A DNA stretch of 64,000 nucleotides from contig CM051460.1 in NCBI GenBank assembly GCA_028095005.1, forward strand, positions 154,499,461-154,563,460. Reading direction: 5' to 3'. The position numbers and the translations under genes were made by a program. Positions 11,524 to 23,036 of the stretch are shown one piece after another. Positions within the stretch are counted from its first letter, which is position 1; each line of letters begins with the position of its first letter. A model generated the notes under the pieces. It was not told where the DNA came from and ran no database searches. It saw only the letters and a program-made list of their open reading frames with translations. This DNA comes from Rhynchospora pubera (lineage: Eukaryota; Streptophyta; Magnoliopsida; Poales; Cyperaceae).

Positions 11524-12765
11524 AATAAATGTATACCTGTGGCAAATTTCTAAGTATAATTGATTTAGAGTGACATTTTTCTAAGAGTTAAGTTTAGAGT
11601 GACATTTTTTCTAATTTTCAAGTTTTGAGGAGGCATCCATCTAATTTTCCCTTTAAATGTAGGCTGACACGTCAATTAATTTTATTTATTATTAATTTCT
11701 TAGTTTGAATTTCCTCCGATTTTTGCGACGGTAGTTATGTAGATAATTTTGTTGTCAATGACTAGAGTCCTTTAATTTGACCCGGCTCATCCTTTGGTGT
11801 TAAAATCCTGGTGCAATCTTCCCTTTCAAAACATGCGACTCCGCATTTTTGCTCTTCTTCTCCTCCTCCTCCCGTAGAACAAGTTCAACCCCTCATAACC
11901 CACCTCCTCCCTACGTTCGTCCTTATTTGCTCTAATAGATCGACAAAACGAGAAAATCCTAGAAATCGTTAAGCTTTGTTTATACATTTGTCTCCTGATG
12001 GAAATTATTAGGTAAAGTCGCCTCTCTTTTCACGATACATGGTCCATGGAGATATCAAATAACAGTCAAATCGTGAGTTTTTACAAACAACGTACTCTCT
12101 CTACCATAAATTTAGCTATTATAACATTTATTTAGCTATTATAACATTAACGTTTAGCCTCCCGAAATGGAGTGCCTAATTAGATGGTAATGGTATGTAA
12201 TATTTTTGTATATAATTGCTCATCCATATCTTTGCATCATTCTAAACGGTATTTTTTCTTGAAGAAAATGGAACCGGAACCGAGCCTGACATGTAATTTG
12301 TAATTCCAACCATCGTTAATTAATGCAATTAATTTTTTTTCTTTTTTTTTTTGCCTCTTTTGATTCCTTTGTTTATTATTTTTGAAAGAAATTACTACAA
12401 TCTTTAATGCAATTAATACCTTTTTTTGCAAAAATATGAATCCTACATATAGCATTGCTTGAGAAATTACAGTGATCTTTCATCGATACGTTTTCTTCTG
12501 TGCCTTTCTAATAATCATACAAATGACAATCCATTTATTTTGGATTGAGAAAAATAGAGGTTGTCAAGATCGAGCGAAGCTCGATATTCCCCTCTAGTGG
12601 GATATAAAGAATGATGTTTTCGATTGAATGAAAGCAGGCGTTAGTAATCTATTCTCATATGGCCAATACTAAACAAATATTAATTTATAAGCAGGCAATA
12701 ATTCAAATTTATTTTCGCAACATTACGATTATTTATTTTTTAACAACAAGCGAATGAGTCATTTA
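11524..12765. other. Intergenic stretch without recognised genes
   Basis: It contains a local duplication of a GTTTAGAGTGACATTTTT motif (about 11565-11615), a CT-rich patch near 11850, and a repeated TTTAGCTATTATAACATT pair (about 12110-12150). No coding or RNA gene is supported. Confidence 0.45.
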
Positions 12766-12967
12766 GGCCCCGATCAAAATCTCATTTTTTTTAGCGTGGG
12801 ATTTCATTTCATTTCATTTCGTTGGAAAATTCTTGATCACAATGAAGGGATTTGGTGTCATTTGATTGAAATTCCTATGTAATTAGATCCAACGAAATCC
12901 TATGAAATCAATTCAATTGAAATGAAATGAAATGAAATCCCACGTAAACTTCATTTTGATCAGGGCC
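12766..12967. mobile_element. MITE, GGCCCCGATCAAAATC family
   Basis: A 202-bp element with inverted ends GGCCCCGATCAAAAT and TTTTGATCAGGGCC and a TTA duplication (12763-12765 and 12968-12970). The interior is palindromic, with ATTTCATTTCATTTC at the left and its complement at the right, so the whole element can fold into a long hairpin. A diverged relative is at 33903. Confidence 0.85.
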
Positions 12968-12970
12968 TTA

Positions 12971-14069
12971 GTGATTGTATAGTAACCAGTTAATAAAACA
13001 ATTATTTAGTCTTCAAGAGCAAACAAAAATTTCATATCGCAAAGGACTCATTTACTGATTGTATATTAACCAATTAATGAAACACATAGAAACGTAAGGA
13101 CAACAAGTTATTTTGTTGCGATAAGTTTTATTAATCTTTGTATTTTCATGTTGATCTTTGTCCTTGATTAGACCATATATTGTCTTTTATTCCTTGGCTC
13201 GATCGTATTGCTTTCAAGGTTCAACAAGAAAGTTTGCCTTCTCTTAATTAAAGAAGATTAAAAGTTAGCCTCCATATAGCTATCAGTTCTCATCACATAA
13301 TAGAAATCAACTGGAATTCCATACGAAACGCCATTGTGATTGATCAGATTTGACAACCATGACATTCCTGAAAGTATTAATTAACAAACAATTACTCACG
13401 AAAAGTATAACTGAACTAACACCTAAGCTCAAGGCATTAATTAAAAGCTGAAGCAGCCAATTTACGTCACTGGAAGTTTAATGCAGTCAAAATAAATTAA
13501 GTCGACTGTATTTGAGAAACACAAGTGACATGATCAAAGCCTCCCTAAGACAAATAGCTCGGAACAAGTACATAGATGGCTTTTTTATGGGGCAGGCAGA
13601 GTAAGTTGTGTAAGTGGATGCAAAATATGGAAGTCTTTTCTTAGAAGCCTCCAAAAAATGGCACTTGCCAAAACTATGGCTTGTGTACCTGCGCTGGCCG
13701 AAATATCTAGTTGATTTTATCAGAAAGGGAAATTTGCAAGGTTAAACGCAAAAAAAAATTATATCATGAGAGACAAAGACAAATTTCAATCAAGGGTAAC
13801 TATTTAGGTCAAAACAACTAACATGCAATACCCATCAGAAAGTAACTCTTTGTCCCCATTCCATCTTTACAATTAGCACTAATCTCTTCTACAGCTCTAC
13901 CCAACCCCATCAAACAAACTAATCATCCCCTAATCATCTAATTAATTAACCCACTTCCTACTCCTCCTGAACCTCACCTAATCACATATCTTAATCTTAA
14001 TCTACCCTCATCTCATAATCAATATGCAAAACTATCTCCAAAAAATATAAAAAAATCTCAGTTCAGACA
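12971..14069. other. 3' flank of the SCL4-like gene
   Basis: Downstream of the GRAS stop codon on the minus strand; the part nearest 14069 presumably holds the 3' UTR. I see no clear polyadenylation signal that I would commit to and no further gene. Confidence 0.4.
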
Positions 14070-15692
14070 TCACCGCCATGATGATACTGTAAGCAATTTC
14101 TTCCCATCCCAAGCTAGAGAAAGAAAACCAGAGGTTGAATCAACAAGGGAATACTTTGCACTGTAGTCATAGTTCCAAAGTAACACCTTAGCTTGACTAA
14201 TAGCATAATTGCTGAACTGAACTGACTTGAAGCCAGATTTCTCCATCTGTGCCATCCATTCCCCGCTCTCTTCCATCCGATCCGTCCGTTCAATTCCCTC
14301 AGCAAGGCCAACAGCCCGCAATATTCTATTACCAAATAAAACACGCTCGACCTCGACCCTCTCAAGCGAGTCCCGTGCCATGGCTGGTTCAATTGACTCA
14401 AAGACAGAACAGTAGTAACTCAATGCATTTGCAAATCGGTTAACAAACCCAACCCGATTCAAATTCGCCTCATATTCACCCAAAGTAACAACTTCTGGGT
14501 TGAGGGATTTTGCAACCCGCAATACATATTGAACCCGCTCCATGGAGTCATCAAGCAAGTGATAAAGATCAAGCATGAAGTTGACTGCAATGCACTCATC
14601 AACATCAACCCGAAAATCTGACACGGTTAATTGATCAACCGGTGTCACAATGGGTATAAACTCAAAATTTAGCTCTAATAACTCCGCAAACTCACGGAGC
14701 CTGTTACCTGTTGCAGAAAGTGGTCTGATTGGAGATGAACCAAGTGAAGGGGATGGTATACCTGATATGCGGACTCGGGTTGGTTTCCCACCAGGCCGGG
14801 TAGCGAGTGCTTGTAAAAATGCAGCCCATTGAATCCCTTGCATGACCCCAAAATCATTAATATGGATGTGGGTCGCAGACTCAGTGGCCTCCAATATTGC
14901 TTGGTTTGCTGTGAGGTGTGCAAATTTGGAGTATGGACAAGCATCATTTAGGGTTTTGTAACACAGTGTGAACTCTTCACTGGAAGAAGAAGAAGGGGGC
15001 GGAGGAGAGGTAGTCGACATAAGACGAACTGACAATGCCTCGGTGAAATAGAATCCGACCCGTTGGATCGGATCGCCAAGTTTTGAAACCAATGGTCTAG
15101 TCTGATCAAGGGTTTTGATTGCCAGATCCGGGTTTGGACCGGCAAGCCGGGCACAGTCTAACAGTGATTTCAAAACCGGGTGAGAGGAGGATGAAGAAGG
15201 GAGAGATTGAGATGAAGAACAAGAAACAGTGACCTTTGAATTCGGCTCGGGATCAGGGTCGGGTTCGGGTTCAGGCTCAGGTTCCTTATCTCGCTTAACC
15301 GGTTGCGGCAGCTGATCGACGGTCAAGACATCACCACGTGGCATGATAAGGCGGTCAAGATCAGTAGACAAAGGCGGGTCAGCGAACAGCGGGGAGAGGT
15401 CGCCCGATCCGATAAGACTGTCCATCCACTCATCGGAGTCAAACTCATCAGAGAGCTTGAAACTCTGAGGCGGAGGGAAGGAAAAGGGGTCAGAGAAGGC
15501 GGAGGCGAAGGCGCTTTGGTGGTCAGGCGGAGGGGCCCAAGAAGCAGAGGCAGTCGACGACTGGATCTGGTGAAACTGCTCCTGCTGTTGCCTCTGGTGT
15601 TGCTGCTGCTGCTGAGCAATCACTTGTTGCGCGATCGCCATTAGATTGCCGCTGTCCGTACACATGAATGCCATTTGTACGGCGCTTCCCAC
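14070..15692 (-). CDS. SCL4: GRAS transcription regulator, SCARECROW-LIKE 4 type
   Basis: A single intronless ORF of 540 codons. Residues 9-24 carry the MCTDSGNLMAIAQQVI signature of the SCL4/SCL7 branch, followed by a Gln-rich segment (26-40), an acidic DSDEWM motif (85-90) and an EP/DP repeat (137-150). The GRAS domain follows in order: LHR1 (about 172-225), VHIID block (about 244-310), LHR2 (about 328-360), PFYRE (about 369-460) and SAW (about 464-540, ending SSWR). The VHIID core reads IHIND (276-280), so N279 replaces the usual hydrophobic residue. Known family members act as nuclear transcriptional regulators. Arabidopsis SCL4 begins at the Met corresponding to M8 here (MAFMCTDSG), so true initiation may be 7 codons downstream. 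Full length, no break. The assignment to GRAS is firm; SCL4 rather than SCL7 is by the N-terminus. Confidence 0.92.
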   Translation of the reverse strand: MGSAVQMAFMCTDSGNLMAIAQQVIAQQQQQHQRQQQEQFHQIQSSTASASWAPPPDHQSAFASAFSDPFSFPPPQSFKLSDEFDSDEWMDSLIGSGDLSPLFADPPLSTDLDRLIMPRGDVLTVDQLPQPVKRDKEPEPEPEPDPDPEPNSKVTVSCSSSQSLPSSSSSHPVLKSLLDCARLAGPNPDLAIKTLDQTRPLVSKLGDPIQRVGFYFTEALSVRLMSTTSPPPPSSSSSEEFTLCYKTLNDACPYSKFAHLTANQAILEATESATHIHINDFGVMQGIQWAAFLQALATRPGGKPTRVRISGIPSPSLGSSPIRPLSATGNRLREFAELLELNFEFIPIVTPVDQLTVSDFRVDVDECIAVNFMLDLYHLLDDSMERVQYVLRVAKSLNPEVVTLGEYEANLNRVGFVNRFANALSYYCSVFESIEPAMARDSLERVEVERVLFGNRILRAVGLAEGIERTDRMEESGEWMAQMEKSGFKSVQFSNYAISQAKVLLWNYDYSAKYSLVDSTSGFLSLAWDGKKLLTVSSWR

Positions 15693-15960
15693 CTTCCTTT
15701 CTCGCTCTCTCTCAGGTGTGCGTTTGAGAAGGAATCAATCAAGGGTTTGAGAGGTAGGTGAGAGAGTGCGAGAAAGAGACAAGCGAAACACTAGTAATTA
15801 GTAGAGAGAGAGAGAGAGAGAGGGAACAGGAAGGGAGAAAAGGGGAAGGAGGAAGGAAGCGGCAGGGGATTTAAAACCCAAAGGGGGAGGAGAGTAGAGA
15901 GCACTGTACACTGGAGAGTGTTACATGAAATGTCGGGAATAACCCTGTATAGTCTACTCT
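15693..15960 (-). promoter_or_regulatory. 5' leader and proximal promoter of the SCL4-like gene
   Basis: Upstream on the minus strand the sequence is strongly CT-rich (CTCTCTCTC near the start codon), typical of plant 5' leaders. A TTTAAA-type AT core at about 15868-15876 is the only TATA-like candidate, roughly 175 bp before the ATG. No transcription start can be read directly. Confidence 0.4.
15803..15822. repeat. (GA)n microsatellite in the SCL4 leader
   Basis: About ten AG dinucleotides, CT on the coding strand. GA/CT tracts in plant leaders and promoters are known binding sites for BPC/GAGA-binding proteins, but a role here is inference. Confidence 0.85.
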
Positions 15961-15989
15961 ACTCTCCGTCTCTCCGTGCTCCCACCTAG

Positions 15990-16063
15990 GATTCTCTGTT
16001 ACGGATTTATGAGATGAGGGACGGGAAACAGGGTTCTCTCAGAGAGATGCGTAACAGAGAATC
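15990..16063. repeat. Perfect 14-bp inverted repeat upstream of SCL4
   Basis: GATTCTCTGTTACG (15990-16003) and its exact complement CGTAACAGAGAATC (16050-16063) face each other across 46 bp, about 300 bp upstream of the GRAS start codon. Could be a paired binding site or an old element terminus. Confidence 0.75.
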
Positions 16064-16500
16064 TGGTGAATGAGGTCTGTGCAACGGTAATATAAATCAG
16101 AAAGTGGGGGGTAGGAGTACGGGAGAGTCGTCGTATACAAAATAAATACTCTATGAACGGACAGTATCTAGAATATGGCGATTTCTGTAGAGGAGTCTAT
16201 GAATCAGTTTAGGCCTGTGGCTGTACCTGTACCTGTGCATACACAGTGACATATCAGATTTGGCCTAGTGTACGGGAAATTTGGGTGATGGGTGCGAGTT
16301 CCGGTACAATCTTCTGTCGCAGCGGAAAAAGTGGTTTTGTTCAATTTTCAGGAGCTTTTTTCTTTTAATGTGTTTTTTTGCCAGCTTTATGTGAGCTTTT
16401 GGTAGTTCCATTCTTTAATAAAACTGCTACTTCACCTGAGTGCGTCATGGGCATTGATCTAATTTTATTATTATTGTTGTTAAAACTGTTTCCTCGCTTT

Positions 16501-16645
16501 GGCTCCGTTTGGATAGGTGTGGAAAGAAAAAAAGAAGGGAAGAAGTATTGGGAAGTGTGTAACTTTGTGAAGAGTTTGGATTGTTTATAATTTTTTTTTC
16601 TTCTTCCTTCTTCTTCTTCTTTCTTCCAACGATCCAAACGCACCC
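16501..16645. mobile_element. MITE, GGTGCGTTTGGAT family
   Basis: A 145-bp copy, GGCTCCGTTTGGAT to ATCCAAACGCACCC, with a TTT duplication (16498-16500 and 16646-16648). It lies about 800 bp upstream of SCL4 in the promoter-distal region. Confidence 0.9.
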
Positions 16646-16648
16646 TTT

Positions 16649-17847
16649 ATCTTTAATTATATCAAACAGATCTTTTAGCACCAAAAATACGGTAAATATG
16701 AACTGTAAAAACCATATTAATTAATATTACCGTATGAAAAGAATTGAGCCGCTAAATTAATCATCTCCCAATGGGCCAATCCCATGTAAGCTCTCGCCGT
16801 TACATGTTCCTAGGCTTTAGTGAAATTGTTAAATTGAATTTCGCATGAAGTATTTTTAGTCTGTTTGTGTGGAGATGAGCTTTTCATTTTTTTTCTAGAT
16901 ACTAAAACTGCTACCACCTGTTTCATATAATGAAACATTTGCCATACAATGGCCATCAAAAAAACTACGCCCATTATCGAATAAACCAGTCCAAAATAAT
17001 GAAATCTTTCTTTATTTTTTGATTGGTGAACAAAAATAATGAAATCTGAGTAAAGTCAGACTATCTCTCAAAAAAAAAAAAAATTTATGGAACGTGGTCG
17101 ATATAGTTTTTGTTGAAACATAGAGTGTAAAAACTCAAAATTTTATTTGATAAATTCGTTTGTAAAATTTCGTTGGACTTTTTATCTTCTGAAACCGATT
17201 ATTCATCAATCTCACTTTAATTTCTCTTACCAATTACTTATCCGTTATGTAAATTCATTAGTGAATTCTTTAATGTCCACTAACGCTGGTACATTTATTT
17301 CCTATATCAAGGCTTTCAATTTACATTTATTTGAGATCCTTTATAAACAGTCAAATTTGACGGGAAGAAGAGACAGTAGAACTGTAGAAGTCGATACCAC
17401 TTGATTAAATATTCCAAATCTTCACTTTGATATTTTTCATAGTAATTTTCAATTTGATTTGAATATTTGTCAATTGATTCTGCTGGATATTGTGGAGGAC
17501 TCTCATCAGTCACTTCTTCGGTTGTGCCCTAAGAAGTGACACTTACTCGAGTTATCTTGATTGCGATTTTTCTTACACATTGAGACAGAATACGCTTAAG
17601 GACAATGCCTAGCGCAATTCGAGTAAAACTGTTTTAATTACCTATTTAATTTATTTTTATGCAATCTGAATTTATTTAATTGATTTTGCACCAACAGTTT
17701 TAGTTTTAGAATTATTAGAAAGAATGTCGGTTGGATCTATGTGAAAGTGTGAATGTATAATTATTAATTTCAAATATTTGATTGCTTCACAACATATTTC
17801 TCCAAAAATAGAAAAGGCCGCATTGACCTAATTAAAATCCGTATTCC
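16649..17847. other. Intergenic stretch, nothing recognised
   Basis: AT-rich with short chance frames on both strands at 17147-17513. No domain, splice structure or repeat terminus that I can support. Confidence 0.45.
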
Positions 17848-18003
17848 CTCCTACGCGGGACGGTACAACGCACCCATTTACACCATCCGATCTAATCTGA
17901 AAGGTTCGATTCTATCGATCTAGTATTATGCACGAAACTTTCTTAACTATGAATATCAGATCGGACGGTGCAAATTAGTGCACTGCACCGTCCTGTGCGG
18001 GAC
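17848..18003. mobile_element. Short inverted-repeat element (MITE-like)
   Basis: Left arm CGCGGGACGGTACAACGCAC then CATCCGATCTAAT, right arm ATCAGATCGGACGGTGCA then CACCGTCCTGTGCGGGA: two imperfect inverted arms of about 50 bp around a 50-bp centre. Compact and non-coding. No clear target duplication. Confidence 0.65.
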
Positions 18004-18216
18004 CAGATTTCAGTACACCTAACTACTGTTGTTATTAATCACTCTAAGCACCATTTAGTTGTTTTTTCCCCAAACTTATTAATTGGCACAAGTATATACC
18101 GCTTTATTTTATTTTATTTTATGTTTGGACGAAAAACCGGAGGCATACACATACCGCTTTCTAAACCACACTAGACTGTATCAAATTTTGCCACCTATAT
18201 ATTGACTATATATATA

Positions 18217-18367
18217 GGTTGTGTTTGGATTGGAGTGGAAAGAAGAGAATAAGAGAAGAAGGGAAGAAATTTATTATTAAATAATCCAAACTCTTCACAA
18301 AAAGTTACATACTTCACAATACTTATTCTCTTCTTCCCTTCTTTCCACACCTCATCCAAACGGAGCC
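18217..18367. mobile_element. MITE, GGTGCGTTTGGAT family, diverged
   Basis: A 151-bp element, GGTTGTGTTTGGATTGG at the left and CATCCAAACGGAGCC at the right, with an ATA duplication (18214-18216 and 18368-18370). The inner AATCCAAACTCTTCACAAA block is shared with the other copies. Confidence 0.85.
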
Positions 18368-18525
18368 ATAGAAAGACAACCCAAACGCACAAAACCAAAT
18401 AAATAAACTTAAAAGGCATTTTATTGTATCAATTTAATGCTAGCTCTTCAACATGTCTCCCTTTCGGTGGATTCTTCACACCTTTGCCTACGGGCCTTTG
18501 ATACCCCCCCAAAAAAAAAGAGGTT

Positions 18526-18893
18526 CACTAAATCGCGATTATATATCAATTTTTTAGGTTTTTATGGCTAATCGGAACTGTTCAATGTGTTTTCCATGTT
18601 GAAATCTCATTGGAGACCAAATTTTATATTTTTCTGAAGTTTTTTATTATTTTTTTTGAGAATTTAAAAAATTGTTGTTATTAAAGGGTCTAGAATTGTT
18701 TAGATTAAGAATTTTGTAAAATACACAAAAAATACTATAAAATTTTAGAAAAATGTAAAATTTGGTCTCTAATGAGATTTCAATATGACGAACATATTAA
18801 ACGGTTCTGATCGACTATTAGAATCACGAAAATTGAAATTTAATCACAGCTGATGGACTCAAATGTCAGTCGCGACTGATTTTAGTTTACCTA
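18526..18893. mobile_element. Foldback element related to 26998-27379
   Basis: An imperfect palindrome: the left half with CTAATCGGAACTGTTCAATG and TTGAAATCTCATTGGAGACC is mirrored in the right half by GGTCTCTAATGAGATTTCAA and GGTTCTGATCGACTATTAG. The right end (GTCGCGACTGATTTTAG) matches the right end of the 26998 element; the left terminus is eroded. Non-coding. Confidence 0.65.
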
Positions 18894-19583
18894 AAAAAGA
18901 AATCTCTATACCGTTCATTTCCGACATACGATAATTTTGTTCTCTGCGGAAGTTCTATTGTACCGCTTTATATATTTACATTGTTCCATGACTTGCATTA
19001 TTAAATCCCAACGCCATTATATCTATCTATATTTTTCTAATTTTTTTAAATGATTCTTTTTAATTAAATAATAATAAAATAATACACTGTTAGCTAAAAT
19101 TTTCAATTGGAATTGACCCAGATTCAATCACAACTATCTGCAATTAAAAATAAAACGAACGGTCCGAATTTTAAATCATGCAAAAATTTTAGTTTACCAA
19201 AAAAATTACTCAAAAAAAAACATACTTTGAAATTTATGCAATTAACATGTCTTGAAGTAAATTTTTGTCGCACCCTCTCAATGCTCTCATGTCCTGAAGT
19301 AAATTTATCATCTCGAACTCCAACACTCTAGTGTTCTGGTTGACAGGTTCTCATCGTTTTTTTTTTTCTTTTAAAAAATATCTATATTTATCTGTTACTT
19401 CCTCCAAATAAATATATTATTTTGTACGTAATTCACCATAACAAATTAACCGATTCATCCCCGGTGTAGCTAGATGCGTTGGTTCCGACTTCCGAGTCCT
19501 CGTGTCGGGGCTGTTTGGATCGCTTAGAAATTTAAGAAATTTCTAATTTTTAGATATAAATTTATTAAAAAATATGTAACTTC
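18894..19583. other. Intergenic, with a truncated MITE end
   Basis: At about 19507 a GGGGCTGTTTGGATCGCTTAG terminus of the 315-type family is present without its partner, so this is a broken copy. It is interrupted or replaced at 19584 by a different element. No gene. Confidence 0.5.
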
Positions 19584-19752
19584 GCTGTTGCGCTACACCG
19601 CGTGTCACGCACTACGAGCCGTCTGATCTTGATCGGACGGTTCATTTTTTACGGGCCTACCAATCTAGGTTACATGCACGGGGCTCCCTTGTCCATTGGA
19701 TCTTAATCAAACGGCCAGCATACCGCGCGACACGCTGTGTCGCGCGGCAGCG
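19584..19752 (+). mobile_element. GC-rich MITE-like repeat, copy 1
   Basis: About 169 bp with inverted GCTGTTGCGC / GCGCGGCAGC ends and two internal inverted segments (GCCGTCTGATCTTGATC against GATCTTAATCAAACGGC). A close copy in opposite orientation is at 30575-30742, with the central 100 bp almost unchanged, so this is a mobile family. Confidence 0.8.
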
Positions 19753-20474
19753 GATCTCAATTTCTAACAAGCCCGTCAAGAACTCCGTTTGTTACGATCC
19801 TTCCCTGACAAAAATAGCCCACAAACCGGGGCAACAGCCGTAGAGACGGACGTGACGGGATGCGACAGCGTCTGGGACAGTAATGGCAGTTCAGTGCAGG
19901 CTGCGCGCGGTCGTCGAAATTAACGGCAGACGAGAGAAGAAAGGACGCCGTACGTGTCTCTATCTTCACGCCAACACAGTGTGCAGGTGACGTGTCGACT
20001 CCATGTTTTGCGCCTCTATTATTTATAATACATGAAGCCATGAAGGCATGAACCTATGGGCTCACATCCCCAGATAAGAAATTAATATAATCATGGTCTC
20101 TCATGGTCCATCTCGTGTTATTATGTTATATCTTATATGTAATGTAATATAATCACCTTCTAAGTTCTATGTTCTAACCCTTTTCTTTGACCCTGTCCAC
20201 GTGGGCGTGTCGTCAGGTAAAGGACCCACGACCGAAATTGAACTTAATCCTGGGCCCATTTTCGAATTGTAGTTTTAGCTCTGGGACCTTTATATTATGG
20301 GGCAATTTGATTTATGCCACTCTAAAAGTCTGAAATTCAAGATATATAGTATTACAAAAGAACTAATTGATTTTATACCACCACAAAACAATAATAATTA
20401 ATTTTATATTATCAGACAATTAAAATGACCATATTATCCTTTAGATATACCACCACAAAACAATAAGTATACAT
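19753..20474. other. GC-rich unassigned patch
   Basis: 19753-20045 is unusually GC-rich for this window, with several ACGT cores (TGACGTGTCG near 19988, TACGTG near 19951). No coding frame is convincing. From about 20300 the text resembles a repeat also present at 7115-7230 (GCCACTC, then CTACAAAACAATAATAA). Confidence 0.4.
20197..20204. promoter_or_regulatory. G-box palindrome CCACGTGG
   Basis: A perfect G-box/ABRE-type palindrome followed by GCGTGTCGTCAG. bZIP and bHLH factors bind this core in plants. No gene start nearby is recognised, so the target is unknown. Confidence 0.4.
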
Positions 20475-20515
20475 TTGATCGAACGGTTTTTGCATACATA
20501 TAACCGTTCGATCAA
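20475..20515. repeat. 14-bp inverted repeat TTGATCGAACGGTT
   Basis: TTGATCGAACGGTT (20475-20488) and its exact complement AACCGTTCGATCAA (20502-20515) with a 13-bp spacer, flanked by two copies of an AATTAAAATGACCATATT unit at about 20420 and 20516. The direct repeats bracket the hairpin. Confidence 0.7.
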
Positions 20516-20677
20516 TTAAAATGACCATATTGTCCTATTATGAAAGAATGATACATTATATTATGGGAGAGTTTGTTAGAAACTAGAATATACGTGGACT
20601 GGAATTGAGATAGCTTTTCTTTTTAAATTACGAACAGTTCATTTGAGCAAAAACAAAGTTTTTCCCATATTTAAAAA

Positions 20678-21112
20678 GAGCAAGGTTCTAGTGCCACAAG
20701 TTTTTGGTGCCACAAATGCCACAACTTCTCTTTTTCATTAATATTTTAGAATTTTAAAATTTAATTTTCAAATCCAAACCGTTGATCTTATTCAATTTTA
20801 CGAGTGATGCATTTTTATATAATTTTTATAAATTTTGGAGTTTATTTGATATTCGATCAAGAAGCTAACATATGAACGTATTAAAATTAATCTGTTATAG
20901 TTAACAAGATTCGTTCATTTTTTGACCTCTTGATCAAATATCAAATAAACTCCAGAAATTATAAAAATTATATAGAAATGCATCACTCGTAAAATTGAAC
21001 AAGATCAACGGTTTGGATTTGAAAATTAAATTTTAAAATTTTGAAAAATTAATGAAAAAGAGAAGTTGTGGCATTTGTGGCACCAAAAACTTGTGGCACT
21101 AGAACCGTGCTC
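20678..21112. mobile_element. Foldback Mutator-like MITE, 435 bp, 9-bp duplication
   Basis: Nearly the whole element is one inverted repeat. The left end GAGCAAGGTTCTAGTGCCAC is mirrored by GTGGCACTAGAACCGTGCTC at the right, with arms of about 190 bp that remain alignable to the centre. It is flanked by a perfect 9-bp direct repeat ATTTAAAAA at 20669-20677 and 21113-21121. Long arms and a 9-bp duplication are the Mutator-like signature. No transposase. Confidence 0.9.
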
Positions 21113-21121
21113 ATTTAAAAA

Positions 21122-23027
21122 CTTGGTCCCCGAAAAATTTATTCCATATATAATTATATATATATATACACACACAATTTGAAAATAGCATAATAAATAG
21201 CAAAAAAAATCGAAAAAATATAAAATTTGGTCTATCTGGGTTTTTTCAATATGGAGAACAACTTGAACGGTTCGGATTGACCATTTGAATTTTGGATTTT
21301 GAAAAACGAGTTATGTGTACGGATCGTACATGAGTTTTCTATGTCCATTCTCTCTCTCTATATATATATATTAAAATATTAGAATATCATAGTTGATTTG
21401 TTTTATTTAGTCTCTCTTAAAAATCTAAAATTTATCCATCAAATGCTTGTGATTACAAATGAGTTTTTTTAAGATTTGTGCATTCAACATGTGTCAGTTA
21501 AGAATCAGCTCTTGGTCTAGTGACAGAGAACAATGAAGTTTGAGTAAAATATTGCATGTTTAAAATCTGACTGTAGGGTTTTTCATAGACATTTAATTTA
21601 AAAATAAGTTAGGTGACTTCACCCTCCAATTTATCTTCAAAAACAAAGAAACACGTGTCAGTTCAATAAATCAAAGGAATAGTTTGTATATGACTTGAAT
21701 TTAGCGAATCTAAATAAATTCTTCCATTTAGAATATTTTTGAGGAAGAAATGTTTATAGCGGTTCAACGTTCATGTATATGGTTGTTTCATGAATTTTGT
21801 TTCGAAAACAGAAATATGCATTGAAACATAAGTTCTTTTTAAATTGAGATAAGTTAATTTTAAAATGAAAAATAAGTATATTTTAAAAAATATAGTAATA
21901 TACACAATGGTTTATTTTAGTAGAATGTTACATAACATGGTAATTCATTTAACACGTTTAAGAAGTATTTTTCATGCATTAAAGAAATTCATTAGTTAGA
22001 AATTAAACAAAATTTAACCGTTTGATTAAATGCTATAATATATTACTGATTGATCCAGTGTTCCAGTGGCAGTGAGTCAGAAATGTATGATGCATAGATT
22101 GCCTCCTACTAGATACTTGAAACCCAATTGTTCTTACAGAGGATTGGTTTATGAAACTTAATTTAAAGGGTATATAATTATAAAGTTAGCAACAACAATA
22201 TTTATGAATGCGAAAATTATTCTTTTTTAAATATGCTTATATTAATAACTGTGTACAATTAATCTAAGTCTGCCTAATTTGTTCACGGGGATCATCTGCA
22301 ACATTGTCTTTGGGTTAAGTTGGTAAGTTCATGGGAGGTGAAGCTAAACAAGGGGTAAATATGTAAAAACGTCCTTCAAAAGTAAATATTTTTCTTACAA
22401 ATAGGGCCCGCAGAGCTCTGGCAGTCTAGCATTGGCTGGTGTGCATGGAACAGTACTCTAGACAGCTGTCGACGTCATTGTATGAAAGCCGTCGATTGCG
22501 GGTCCCGTTGCTTTAGATCTTTTAATTAATATTGATTTTCTGTGGCCAAGTACCCCTACAAAATCCGTGTGCTTCATTCCAGTTTTTCACCCATCTTATT
22601 GGGTTAGGAAAAGTTAATTTTATATACTAGCAAAAGATGTCCTCATTATGTGGGCAAATAAAAAAAATAAAATGTTAATATTATTTTTTGCTATATATAA
22701 AGTGTTATATGTTAGACAATAAAGATATGGTAAAATCAATAATTTAGTCTTTACTTTTAAATAAATAGCTAATTTGGTAGTAACTTAATTATTTTAAGAA
22801 AAGTTTAACCTTGATCTAGACCACTGATCAAATCAAATTACACAAATCAATGGTTAATAATTGATATAAGAATTATTTACACCCTTTTATCTAACAAGTT
22901 TACTCTTTTTATATAACAAGTTTTCTTCTTTTATACAGGTGCTTTTATAAATAGTATAGATATAGATGAACTTTTTTTAACCAACCCTTGTTACGTTGTT
23001 ATCGTAGTTCCAACGAATAGGTCCGCT
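21122..23027. other. Intergenic, with a half foldback remnant
   Basis: About 21200-21320 contains one arm of the foldback group seen at 18526, 26998 and 35274 (AATTTGGTCTATCTGG, then AATATGGAGAACAACTTGAACGGTTCGGAT) without its partner. The remainder is AT-rich with a moderately GC-rich patch at 22400-22520. No gene. Confidence 0.45.
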
Positions 23028-23036
23028 ACTCGACAC

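Noticed and set aside
15303..15644. ORFs antisense to the GRAS gene on the plus strand
   Set aside because: Shadow frames of a GC-richer coding region, with no independent support.
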